From assembly GCA_900538705.1 (NCBI GenBank), contig UPZG01000001.1, positions 248,001 to 312,000 on the forward strand: a DNA stretch of 64,000 nucleotides, read 5' to 3'. The notes beneath the pieces are model-generated. The model did no database searches. It was not told the origin of the DNA and was given only the letters and a program-made list of their open reading frames with translations. Shown here one piece after another: positions 54,886-63,782 of this stretch; the first letter of the stretch is position 1; each line of letters opens with the position of its first letter. The position numbers and the translations under genes were made by a program. This DNA is from an uncultured Porphyromonadaceae bacterium. Its GTDB lineage: Bacteria; Bacteroidota; Bacteroidia; Bacteroidales; Barnesiellaceae_A.

Positions 54886-56316
54886 TTATTGTATAGCTTG
54901 GTTGGCATCTATCTCGGCTTGCGGTATGGGATAGTAGTAGCGAGTTTCACCCCAAGGCAGTGAGGGGAGGGCTGCCTGAGCAGCTTCGCGACCATATCTC
55001 ATCAGGTCGAAGAAACGGTGGAATTCAAAGCCGAGTTCTTTGCGGCGTTCCAGGCGGATGGCATTGCGCATAGAAGCTTCGTCGCTAACGTTTATCTCAG
55101 CAAGACCTGCACGAGAACGTACACTGTCGAGCGGTGCCTTAGCCAAATTGGGCTGGTGTAGTTCGTTGTAAGCCTCGGCTTTCATAAGTAAGATGTCGGC
55201 ATATCTCAGGTAGATATATGGTAGGCCTCCATCTCCTTTTCTTCCGGCAGGAACTTCGTCAAGTGGTTGGTTGTGTTTCTTTACAAGGTAACCGGTTGCG
55301 GGTGACCATGAGGCTTGGAATACGTTGCCATTGAGCCAGGGCATTCCGTCACGACCAATCGAAGCGTCTAAGCGTGGGTCTGTTTGACCATCTGTGGTAA
55401 GTTCAGTGAAGCAATTAACCCAGTTTTGGGTAGGAGCATCGAAATAGTATCCCATCTCTTCAAGCGGAGCGAGGTATTGGTTGAGGGCATTTCCGAGACC
55501 AGGATTTTGTCCGCTGAGGAAGCGAATGGCAAATACAACTTCTTTGCTGTTTTCGCTACCGAGTTTGAAGAGGTCGGCATAGTTATCTTCCAAATCATAC
55601 ATGTTGAGGCTCTCCAGTTGCTCTATGGCGGTGAGCACATCGCTATACTTTTGCTGGTAGAGGTAAACCTTTGCAAGTAAACCATAAGCGGCACCGCGGG
55701 TAACGCGTCCCTGTTCTGTGGGATTTATTTCCAATGAGGGAGCAGCATCGGTGAGGTCTTTCTCTATCTGAGTATAAATGGCTTCTACCGAGCTCAACGG
55801 TACATTGATAGTTTCAGGTGAATTTTGAGGCAAAAGTTTCAAGGGAACTTCACCATAGATGTTTACCAATGTGAAGTAGGCAAGAGCTCTGAAAAACTTG
55901 GCTTGTGCTACAAAGTTTTTCTTTTGTGTATCTGAAGCGCTTGTCATGCCCGGTACATTGCCTATCACATTGTTGGCACAACTTACAACTTCATAGGTAT
56001 TCTGCCAAAACTCAGAGAGAACACCGTTGTCGGCCGATGCGGTGAAATCGATGATGTAGTTAAGATCGCTCATATCACCCTCGTTACCTCCTTTAACGGC
56101 ATCGTCAGAGGCAACGTCGCCAATTCTCCACAGGTTGATGAAATAGGTTGAGGCATTATATATGCCGTTGACGGCAAGTTGAGCCTCCTCGGGAGAAGAG
56201 TATATCGATTCTGTATTGAGGTTGCCCTTCATGGGTTCGTCAAGGAAATCGTTGCAAGCCGTCAGTGAAACGACTAGCAGAGCCATACAGGCTGAAAATA
56301 TCTTTTTCATGTTCAT
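54886..56316 (-). CDS. SusD/RagB-family surface glycan-binding lipoprotein
   Basis: A 476-residue lipoprotein with Cys in VVSLTACNDFLDEPMKG. It shows the SusD N-terminal block (STESIYSSPEEAQLAVNGIY type, here TESIYSSPEEAQLAVNGIYN), QAKFFRALAYFTLVNIYGEVP and the C-terminal YLRYADILLMKAEAYNEL and RLERRKELGFEFHRFFDLMRYG blocks. An ATG two codons downstream (56310) is a possible alternative start. It follows its SusC by 6 bp and would form the lid of that transporter. Confidence 0.96.
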   Translation of the reverse strand: MNMKKIFSACMALLVVSLTACNDFLDEPMKGNLNTESIYSSPEEAQLAVNGIYNASTYFINLWRIGDVASDDAVKGGNEGDMSDLNYIIDFTASADNGVLSEFWQNTYEVVSCANNVIGNVPGMTSASDTQKKNFVAQAKFFRALAYFTLVNIYGEVPLKLLPQNSPETINVPLSSVEAIYTQIEKDLTDAAPSLEINPTEQGRVTRGAAYGLLAKVYLYQQKYSDVLTAIEQLESLNMYDLEDNYADLFKLGSENSKEVVFAIRFLSGQNPGLGNALNQYLAPLEEMGYYFDAPTQNWVNCFTELTTDGQTDPRLDASIGRDGMPWLNGNVFQASWSPATGYLVKKHNQPLDEVPAGRKGDGGLPYIYLRYADILLMKAEAYNELHQPNLAKAPLDSVRSRAGLAEINVSDEASMRNAIRLERRKELGFEFHRFFDLMRYGREAAQAALPSLPWGETRYYYPIPQAEIDANQAIQ

Positions 56317-56322
56317 GCGTCG

Positions 56323-59300
56323 TTAGAAAGTAAGATTTATGCCAAAAGTATAAGTGATGGCGGCAGGGTAAGTACCCCAGTCGATACCCGAGGCGCGGTC
56401 GCCTTCGCTGGTAGAGTTGGCACTTACGGTCATTTCGGGGTCAAAGCCGCTGTATCCGGTAATAGTCCACAGGTTGGTGGCAGCGATATAAAGTCTCAGC
56501 ATTTCGATGCCCCATTTCTTGGTGTTGAATGTATATCCGAGTTGGATGTTCTTCAGGCGGAGGTAAGAACCATCTTCGAGGAAACGCGACGATACGCGGG
56601 CATTGTTGCTCTTGGATTTCCATGAAGCACGGGGAAATTCGTTGGTAGAACCTTCTCCTGTCCAGTGGTTTTCATAATAACGTTCTGTAACGTTAAAACC
56701 ACGATAGAAACCTTCGCTATCTGTGAGAATCTGGTTGTATATTTTTTGTCCGAAAGCACCTTGGAAGAATAGGCTCAGATCCCAACCTTTGTAGGTACCG
56801 CCGATATTCAATCCGAGCGTAGCTACAGGTATGGCACTGCCCAAGTGTACACGGTCTTCGTCATTGATAATACCATCGTCGTTCTGGTCGACAAATTTCA
56901 CATCACCCGGTTCGATGTCGGCTCCTTGGTATGCCGAGGTAAGAATTTCGGCCTCATTTTGGAAGATACCTTCCATCTCATACATGTAGAACGAACCGAT
57001 AGGATAACCTACCTCGGTCTTGGTGGCGTAGATACCATTGTCGACACGACCGCTGAGGATAGGAGCATCCAGCTTGAGGACTTCGTTGTGTAACCAGCCG
57101 GCATTGAGTGAAACGTTAAAGCTGGCATCGTTCCATTGCTTGCGATAGTATATCTCGACATCAACACCTTCGTTCAATACCGAGCCGCTATTTATCCAGT
57201 TGGGGTCGGCGTTACCTAACGAGGGTGGATATGAGGCCTCTACGAGCATATCGTCGGTTATTTTGTTGTAGTAGTCGATGCTCATGCCCAACTCTCCGCG
57301 AAGTACCTCAAAGTCGATACCGGCATTGAATTGGCGGCTGGTTTCCCATTTCAGGTTGGGGTTACCCAGTTTAGTTTGGACATATCCGTAATACGATTTG
57401 CCCGAGAAGGGGTAGTTATAGTTGGAACTATAATAGTCGGAGTAAGCATAGTTGCCTACGTTTTGGTTACCAATAGCACCATAGCCAACACGCAATTTCA
57501 GTTTATTGAGCCAGTTTACATCGCGGAGGAAGGCTTCCTGGTCAAGGTTCCATCCTGCCGAAGCCGAGTAGAAGAGACCCCAGCGGTTGTTGCCTACGAA
57601 ACGCGACGAACCATCGTAGCGTAACGTACCCGATACGTAGTAGCGCGACTTATAGTCGTAAGAAACTTGTGCGAAGAAGGATGCCAGCGTTGAGGTGTAT
57701 TCCGACTCGGTAGCTGTCTTTTCACCCAAGCCGTTGCCTACGTATAGCAAGTCTTTGTCCCAAACGGGGAAGTTCTGGTCTGATTCGTTGGTGAAATATT
57801 CGTTGTTGCGAATAGCTTCAAAGCCTACCAAGGCTGCAAGGTTGTGATCTTCACCGAAGCTTTGACGGTAGTCGATAACCGAGTTGAAAGTCCAGTTGAG
57901 GTATCGTCCTTGTTCTACGGCGACACCGTTGGGGTTGTTGATGCGGTTGCCATCGCCCCACGAGCGGTTGAATACTTTATAATCGGTACCCTTGTAATCA
58001 ACACCGAAGTTGTTGGTCCATTTTATGTTGAACGGCAACTTGAATGTGAGGTTTACTTTTCCGAAGAAGAGCATGTCGCGACGGTTACGGTCGGTATAGT
58101 CGGCAAGAGCAACGGGGTTATAGCTATCGCCGAAGAAAGTATCGTAGATAGAGTTGCCGAAGTAAACACTGGGCAGGTCTACAAAGTTACCATTAGCATC
58201 GCGAATGGGAATATTGGGGTTGCGGAACATGGCATAACGTACCACGCTACCACCTTCGCTGTTGCCATAGCCGTCGCCCGAGCTGGATACATATTGAGTG
58301 TTGGCTTGTGCGGCATTGAGGTTGAGTCCTACACTCAACCAATCTTTTATGTCGGCCGTTATGTTGGAGCGTACCGAGATGCGGTCGTAACCACTATTGT
58401 TGATAATACCGTCTTGCCCGTAGTAAGAACCCGATAAGAGGTAATTTACTTTTTCACTGCCGCCGCTTATAGAGAGCTCTTGTACGAAGATAGGAGCTGT
58501 GCGGAAAATGGCGTCGAGATAATCGACGTCAGCCAGGTTATGCATGTACTCTTCGGTAAGAGGGGTACGTTGTATGCCACCCATGGCATTGTCATTGGCA
58601 ACAGATTCGTTATAAATCTCGCGGTATTGGGCTGCATTTGCCATCGGGATGAGGTGTCCGTGAGTTTGGAAACCGAATTGTCCGTTATATGAAATGCGCG
58701 CTTTGCCTTTGCTACCGCTTTTGGTTGTGATAAGCACGACGCCATTGTTGGCACGCGAACCATATACGGCGGCCGATGAAGCATCTTTCAGTACCGTGAT
58801 GTTCTCAATGTCGTTGGGCGAAATGAGATTCATGGCATCTTCGACAGGAATTCCGTCGACAATGTAGAGCGGGTCGTTGTCTGAACTGATAGAACCTACA
58901 CCACGCACACGTACCGAAACGCCTGCACCAGGAGCACCTGTAGCATTAGACACAGAAACGCCGGCGATACGGCCTTGCATGGCTTGTGCTGCCGACGAGA
59001 CGGGGAGCGCTGTGATGGCGTCGCCCTCGAGTTTCGATACGGCGCCCAATACATCACGTTTTTTCATCGAGGTATAACCTACCACGACTACCTCTTCCAT
59101 AAGTTCGGCCTTTACGTTCATTTTCACGTTTACAACACTACGGTCTTTTACTTCGACGCGTGCTGGTTCATAACCCATGTAGGTGAAAATAAGTGTAGCG
59201 TTTCCCGGAGCCGAAATAGAGTAGTTACCGTCTATATCGGACGAGGTGCCAATAGAAGTACCGTCTACGCGGATGCTTACACCCAAAAGAGGCTCACCCG

Positions 59301-59403
59301 AGGTTGCGTCGCTGACGTTACCTGTAATGGGAGTTTTCTGTTGGGCAGCTGCTATGCCTATTGTCATGAGACAAAGCAGAGGAAGAAAAATCTTTTTATA
59401 CAT
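56323..59403 (-). CDS. SusC/RagA-family TonB-linked outer-membrane transporter
   Basis: A 1026-residue outer-membrane transporter with signal peptide MYKKIFLPLLCLMTIGIAAA. A carboxypeptidase-D-regulatory-like domain (GNVSDATSGEPLLGVSIRVD), a plug (LMEEVVVVGYTSMKKRDVLG, then YGSRANNGVVLITTKSG) and a large barrel ending TFGINLTF follow. It is distinct from the SusC at 16231-19302 and belongs to the GH130 locus. Partner SusD starts 6 bp downstream. Confidence 0.96.
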   Translation of the reverse strand: MYKKIFLPLLCLMTIGIAAAQQKTPITGNVSDATSGEPLLGVSIRVDGTSIGTSSDIDGNYSISAPGNATLIFTYMGYEPARVEVKDRSVVNVKMNVKAELMEEVVVVGYTSMKKRDVLGAVSKLEGDAITALPVSSAAQAMQGRIAGVSVSNATGAPGAGVSVRVRGVGSISSDNDPLYIVDGIPVEDAMNLISPNDIENITVLKDASSAAVYGSRANNGVVLITTKSGSKGKARISYNGQFGFQTHGHLIPMANAAQYREIYNESVANDNAMGGIQRTPLTEEYMHNLADVDYLDAIFRTAPIFVQELSISGGSEKVNYLLSGSYYGQDGIINNSGYDRISVRSNITADIKDWLSVGLNLNAAQANTQYVSSSGDGYGNSEGGSVVRYAMFRNPNIPIRDANGNFVDLPSVYFGNSIYDTFFGDSYNPVALADYTDRNRRDMLFFGKVNLTFKLPFNIKWTNNFGVDYKGTDYKVFNRSWGDGNRINNPNGVAVEQGRYLNWTFNSVIDYRQSFGEDHNLAALVGFEAIRNNEYFTNESDQNFPVWDKDLLYVGNGLGEKTATESEYTSTLASFFAQVSYDYKSRYYVSGTLRYDGSSRFVGNNRWGLFYSASAGWNLDQEAFLRDVNWLNKLKLRVGYGAIGNQNVGNYAYSDYYSSNYNYPFSGKSYYGYVQTKLGNPNLKWETSRQFNAGIDFEVLRGELGMSIDYYNKITDDMLVEASYPPSLGNADPNWINSGSVLNEGVDVEIYYRKQWNDASFNVSLNAGWLHNEVLKLDAPILSGRVDNGIYATKTEVGYPIGSFYMYEMEGIFQNEAEILTSAYQGADIEPGDVKFVDQNDDGIINDEDRVHLGSAIPVATLGLNIGGTYKGWDLSLFFQGAFGQKIYNQILTDSEGFYRGFNVTERYYENHWTGEGSTNEFPRASWKSKSNNARVSSRFLEDGSYLRLKNIQLGYTFNTKKWGIEMLRLYIAATNLWTITGYSGFDPEMTVSANSTSEGDRASGIDWGTYPAAITYTFGINLTF

Positions 59404-59428
59404 GGTATTAATTGTTTATGTTGATTCT

Positions 59429-61159
59429 CTATTTGTAACTTACCGTTTGGCCGTCGGTGGTGATTACCTTGGTTCCGTCGGTGGTTAATGCCGTACCGGC
59501 AGGCAGTTCTACGATGACAAGTGAGTGCTTGGCAGGTAATTTTATGGCAGTATTCTCTTTTACGTTTCGTGCTACATATTGTTTGCTCACGATGTCGAAG
59601 AGGTCGGCATTTCCTGCTGCTTTGTATGTAATGGTTTGTTCCTTGTCGTAAGGATTGTAATAAAGATATGTCGGGAAAGTACGGTCGGCATAAAAGTCGG
59701 TGACGTTGCAGTTGATGCGGAGAATACCTTCCACCTCGGTTGTGTCGACCATGGCTCCCAATATACCTACGGGCGATGTGCTGTAAAGGCTGAACATGCT
59801 TTCAGGTGGGTTATTGGGGTTCCAATTAGGCCCATCGCCCAATGCAACGGGCGTAACTCCTTGCAAGGATTCTTTATTATAGCAATCGGTTTTGCGTAAC
59901 CCTTCGTATGCAACGTTGTTGTGAGTAAGGTCTTTCATTTCGGGCAGCCATTGGTGTTGGTCGTCTATTTCACCCGGATAGAAGAGGCGACAGGCATTGG
60001 CAAGGTTCAGCATCCATTTGCCTATGGCATCGGCGTATTGAGGTTCGTATTTTACCATGGGAACAAATGGCCAGGCAAGTTTGACGCTGTTCATAAAGAA
60101 GGCATAACCGCCTCCGTCATATATACTGCCTTGTAATCCGTATACGTCATAGTCGCCCCAGCGTTCGGCAATTACGCCCCATCCATAACGGCCTTTGGGG
60201 TCTTGGCAACCGTCGAAAGTCCAGTCGAGGATTTTTTGTATGTCATAGTTGCAGCCTTCTTCGGCATTGAGCCGTGCTGCCACAATGGCCGACATTGGTA
60301 ACAGTATTTCGTAAAAACGGCTCTCTTTTTGAGACATGAGGGCGTCGAGTGCACTCTTGGCATGTTGCAGATAGCGGGGGTCACCAAATTTTTGGTAGGC
60401 AGCATAGAGCACCCACGCGTGTCCGCCGGCAGCATCTTGTTGTAGAGGTATATGATTTACCATACCTTGCATGCGGGCATAGTCGAAGTATGAATAGTCG
60501 TAGTTGCCGTTTAGTACAGAATCGGCTTTGCAGAATTGTTCGGCTATAGAGTGCATGATTTCTTCGCTACCTTCGACGCCGGGGAATACGTCACAGACTG
60601 CGTAGTAGAGTACGTTGGGGAATACATCGTACCACCAGTCTCGTCCATATCCTCCACCGAGCAGGGCAACGTCGGGGTTGGTATTATTCATGATGATGTT
60701 CCACCCGTTGTCACTGTTAAAGTAGTTTTGCACCATCTTTACGTAGTTGTGTCCGTCTTGGTTCGTTTTGTCGATGCCTATCAATCCGGCGCCCAGCAAG
60801 GCGGCCAATGAGTTGAGGCTCTCGTGAAACTCGCCATTGTTGTTGTTGGGACCCTGACGACAGTCGTTGATGGCGGTATAGAGTCCAAAAGTCGTTTGGT
60901 CGATATTGCGACGTGAATCATCTAACCAAATGATAGGATTGCCATTGACTTTGGTGTCGAAGTTGAAAGCGTAACGGTCGAAGTCTTCGGCCTTTTTGCG
61001 CCAGTCGAGCATTTTATAGGGTTGCGGCATGTCGGGCATACTGTCTATGCGGGCTACCGATACCTGTTGTACGGGAGTTCCTATGGTTTCTTGCTGTTGA
61101 GAACAAGCTACAAGACTTCCGGCTGTTATGATAAGGAGTGAATATGCGATTGTTTTCAT
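59429..61159 (-). CDS. Lipoprotein of uncharacterised enzyme-like family (homologue of the 50445-53552 protein)
   Basis: A 576-residue lipoprotein with Cys in GSLVACSQQQE. The ATG at 61159 is chosen over one at 61177 because it overlaps the stop of the upstream MFS gene as ATGA, giving translational coupling, and starts a proper signal (MKTIAYSLLIITAG). It consists only of the helix-rich domain shared with the N-terminal half of the large protein at 50445: LIGIDKTNQDGHNY, GYGRDWWYDVFPNVLYY, GHAWVLYAAYQKFGDPRYLQ, YGWGVIAERWGDYDVYGL. Trp, Tyr and Asp in these blocks are candidate active-site residues. The residues after the Cys are not acidic, so it may face the periplasm. I recognise no named family. 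Confidence 0.75.
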   Translation of the reverse strand: MKTIAYSLLIITAGSLVACSQQQETIGTPVQQVSVARIDSMPDMPQPYKMLDWRKKAEDFDRYAFNFDTKVNGNPIIWLDDSRRNIDQTTFGLYTAINDCRQGPNNNNGEFHESLNSLAALLGAGLIGIDKTNQDGHNYVKMVQNYFNSDNGWNIIMNNTNPDVALLGGGYGRDWWYDVFPNVLYYAVCDVFPGVEGSEEIMHSIAEQFCKADSVLNGNYDYSYFDYARMQGMVNHIPLQQDAAGGHAWVLYAAYQKFGDPRYLQHAKSALDALMSQKESRFYEILLPMSAIVAARLNAEEGCNYDIQKILDWTFDGCQDPKGRYGWGVIAERWGDYDVYGLQGSIYDGGGYAFFMNSVKLAWPFVPMVKYEPQYADAIGKWMLNLANACRLFYPGEIDDQHQWLPEMKDLTHNNVAYEGLRKTDCYNKESLQGVTPVALGDGPNWNPNNPPESMFSLYSTSPVGILGAMVDTTEVEGILRINCNVTDFYADRTFPTYLYYNPYDKEQTITYKAAGNADLFDIVSKQYVARNVKENTAIKLPAKHSLVIVELPAGTALTTDGTKVITTDGQTVSYK

Positions 61160-62409
61160 GCGTCTAAGCGATTGCATTCTTTAGTAATATGTTGGCTGAG
61201 AGGAAGTGACAGCATCTGTATGAGCGCTACAATGACAAGGGCATATTTGAGTGCGAAATCTTCCGACACCCAGAATGCGAGTACGATAAACAGGATAAGA
61301 CCCGAGGCGCGGCCTATGAACAGGCCAAATTCGTGGCTCAGGATGTAGGCGTATTCGTTGCGCTTCTCTATTTTGGAAACGACATCAATGACACGCATCA
61401 TGATAGGGAAGTATGCCAAATCGTGCAACGGTTGGAAGATGACCTTGCAAAGAACGAAAATGACAACACCCGTAGCAGAGAACATGATGCCGTTGACTGC
61501 CGAACCGATGAGGAAAATGGTAAGACCTGCACCGAAGACGATAGTACGGTGTTTGGGCTTTGTGACACGTCCGAGTACATATACGAGGATGGCCGTGATA
61601 GCGCCACTTACGCCTTGTATTACACCCAGTTCGCCTTCGTTTCCTACCAGTTTAAGTATGAGGATGGCCGGAGCTGTTACCAAGAAACCTTGTACCAACC
61701 CTTTGAGCCCTGCTAAGGAGAGCATCTTATACCACAGTGTGTGGAATTTGATATATAGGAAACCCTTTTGGTGCGGGTTCTCAAACTTGCCAAACGAGAG
61801 TACGTAGCAGGCAATGATGGCAACACATAAAGTGATGATGGTTACAACGCGGTAAGAGAGGTTGACGTCGAACTCGATACCCAATATTGTGTGTCCCGAA
61901 AGACCTGCTATGAGTGAGCCTACTCCAAGAGGTACTACGATGTTGGCAATAGTAAAGGCAAACGACTCTAATCCAAAGTAATAGTTGCGGTTGTCGTCTT
62001 CTGTGACATTGAGTGAAAGTAAATAACGGTTAGTCCAGAAGAACCCCGATGCTGCACCCATGGCACATCCTGCAACGCAGAGCTGTATCAGGTCGAGCGA
62101 CGAAAGTGACATCATTACCACCATAGATATGGCACTCAGTAGAATACCTATGGTGTAGAGTATATTTACTTTAATAAATTTCAACAACACACCGTTGAAT
62201 ACCGACGTGAGTATGATACCCACATACATGGCAAGCTGGTAGAGAGCTACCATAGCAGGGTTGTTGGTATTACGCATGATGTATGCACCCACAAAGACCT
62301 CGACGACAGGCAGTATAAGGGCGTAGAGCATATTGACGCCCAAAAGCACTTGCATGTTGTGGGGTTGGGAGCGAAATACGCGAAATTCGTTGGTCAGCTT
62401 TTCTATCAT
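61156..62409 (-). CDS. MFS transporter of the GH130 locus
   Basis: A 417-residue inner-membrane protein with about 12 hydrophobic segments (NMLYALILPVVEVFVGAYIM, ILYTIGILLSAISMVVMMSL). The ATG at 62409 is preferred to an in-frame TTG at 62421 that begins right at the GH130 stop. It has the general layout of the major facilitator superfamily but not the sugar-porter signatures of the transporter at 35398. Placed between GH130 and a SusCD system, it probably moves an oligosaccharide or disaccharide across the inner membrane to the cytoplasmic GH130 enzyme. Its stop overlaps the next start by ATGA. Confidence 0.8.
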   Translation of the reverse strand: MIEKLTNEFRVFRSQPHNMQVLLGVNMLYALILPVVEVFVGAYIMRNTNNPAMVALYQLAMYVGIILTSVFNGVLLKFIKVNILYTIGILLSAISMVVMMSLSSLDLIQLCVAGCAMGAASGFFWTNRYLLSLNVTEDDNRNYYFGLESFAFTIANIVVPLGVGSLIAGLSGHTILGIEFDVNLSYRVVTIITLCVAIIACYVLSFGKFENPHQKGFLYIKFHTLWYKMLSLAGLKGLVQGFLVTAPAILILKLVGNEGELGVIQGVSGAITAILVYVLGRVTKPKHRTIVFGAGLTIFLIGSAVNGIMFSATGVVIFVLCKVIFQPLHDLAYFPIMMRVIDVVSKIEKRNEYAYILSHEFGLFIGRASGLILFIVLAFWVSEDFALKYALVIVALIQMLSLPLSQHITKECNRLDA

Positions 62410-62421
62410 GGCGTAATGCAA

Positions 62422-63462
62422 TTATAGGGTAGCTAAAATTTCGCTGATAGAGAGGGTTGCTTTGCAAATAACCTCATCGCTTGCACCGTAATACATATGT
62501 ATGGTATCGCCTTCTACGTAGTGCCCGTTGGTGAAGACAACATTGCCGAAGAAGCCTGTTTGTTCGTATGGTGCGATAGGTTCCATGATAGGTTCGTCGC
62601 TGCGGGCAATAACCTTTGAAGGGTCGTTAAGGTCGAGCAGCAAAGCTCCCAAACAATAACGATTCTCACGGGTTGCGCCGTGGTAAATCTCTAACCAACC
62701 GCGCGGAGTCTTGATAGGTGATGCGCCTGCTCCTACACGAGCCGAATCCCACTTGCCTTCACGAGTGGTGGCCACGCAGTGATGGTTGCCCCAGTGCAGA
62801 CGGTCGGGCGACTCGGCCAACCAAATGTAGTTACCGCCAAGCTCGGGACTGCTGGGGCGGTGGAATGCATAGTAGTATGAACCTATTTTTTCTTCAAAAA
62901 GAGCACAATCTTTGTTGTGTGGGGGGAATATCATACCGTGGCGGGTAAAGTGGCGGAAGTCGGTAGTATGCATCAATCCTACACCTACAGCTACGGGCGA
63001 TACCTCGGTATATGTGAGGAAAAATCCATCGTCGGTGGTAGCCACGCGGCAATCCTCAATGCCAAACGATTCAAGTTCGCCTTTTCCGAAAATGGGGGGA
63101 TATGCCGGGTCTTCATAGAAATGGATGCCGTCGTCGCTGCATACCAATCGAAGGTACGAGAGTGTTGTAAGGTAGTTTTGTCCACGGTATCCTATGACGC
63201 GGGGGTCGGAAGCGTCGAGGTCAGGGTCGTTCTTATCGAATGAAATAACCTTTATATCACCTTCAGGAGTATATACAGGAAAACTGATGCGCCCTTCAAT
63301 TTGTTTAGGACGTTCGGCGACACGCAGCAATAGCCAAATGCGACCATTATAGCGGAATACACCGGGGTTTAACAGACATACAATCTCCATCCCGTCAATC
63401 ATGGGCTTGAGTTGCGAGGGCTTTAATAAAGGGTTGGAAGCAATTCTTTTTGCGTAATCCAT
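62422..63462 (-). CDS. Glycoside hydrolase family 130 beta-mannoside phosphorylase or hydrolase
   Basis: A 346-residue protein without signal peptide, so cytoplasmic. GH130 enzymes act on beta-mannosides, mostly as phosphorylases giving mannose 1-phosphate. Landmarks are LLNPGVFRYNGRIWLLLRVAER (start of the five-blade propeller), the conserved Asp in FGIEDCRVA (about residue 137, the family's proton donor), and GAGASPIKTPRGWLEIYHGA. Subfamily, and hence linkage, cannot be fixed by reading; phosphate-binding residues were not checked. It is the first gene of the - strand operon. Confidence 0.9.
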   Translation of the reverse strand: MDYAKRIASNPLLKPSQLKPMIDGMEIVCLLNPGVFRYNGRIWLLLRVAERPKQIEGRISFPVYTPEGDIKVISFDKNDPDLDASDPRVIGYRGQNYLTTLSYLRLVCSDDGIHFYEDPAYPPIFGKGELESFGIEDCRVATTDDGFFLTYTEVSPVAVGVGLMHTTDFRHFTRHGMIFPPHNKDCALFEEKIGSYYYAFHRPSSPELGGNYIWLAESPDRLHWGNHHCVATTREGKWDSARVGAGASPIKTPRGWLEIYHGATRENRYCLGALLLDLNDPSKVIARSDEPIMEPIAPYEQTGFFGNVVFTNGHYVEGDTIHMYYGASDEVICKATLSISEILATL

Positions 63463-63547
63463 AGTTATATGTTTTTGTTTTTGTTGTCGGTATTATACAG
63501 CTTATGCCTGAAGCTAAGGTTAATGTCGCTCACAAAGGCTAACGCTG

Positions 63548-63555
63548 CAAAAATA
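63548..63555 (-). promoter_or_regulatory. -7 box of the GH130-SusCD operon
   Basis: TATTTTTG on the - strand is a perfect TAnnTTTG. The expected -33 position (about 63576-63579) does not carry TTTG, suggesting activator dependence, as expected for an HTCS-controlled operon. Confidence 0.45.
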
Positions 63556-63723
63556 GCAGGCTGTTTTATTTATAACAGTGACGAGTCGTTTCAAAAAGGT
63601 GTACAAATATTGCAAAATGCGTAAAAGTAAATATTGTATACTTTTTTGTTTATGTAATATACCTTCTGAAGCCGTCTTGCAAGGGCATATATATGTATCA
63701 AGAACAGAAAAAGGCCTTAAAAG

Positions 63724-63755
63724 TTTGCCGCTCCATCTATTTTATTGTACTTTTG
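63724..63755 (+). promoter_or_regulatory. Promoter of the second HTCS gene
   Basis: TTTG (63724-63727), 20-bp spacer, TACTTTTG (63748-63755). It is the same -33 box, spacer length and -7 box as for the first HTCS (4902-4933). Confidence 0.7.
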
Positions 63756-63782
63756 ATGTTCAACATGAAAACACGTCTTGTT

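Larger units (their letters stand above)
63463..63782. other. Divergent intergenic region between GH130 and the second HTCS
   Basis: 320 bp. It contains a - strand -7-type box (CAAAAATA on the + strand, 63548-63555) about 85 nt upstream of GH130, and the HTCS promoter (63724-63755). A 70-codon open frame at 63578-63790 overlaps that promoter and is not considered a gene. No terminator is needed between these divergent genes. Confidence 0.5.
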
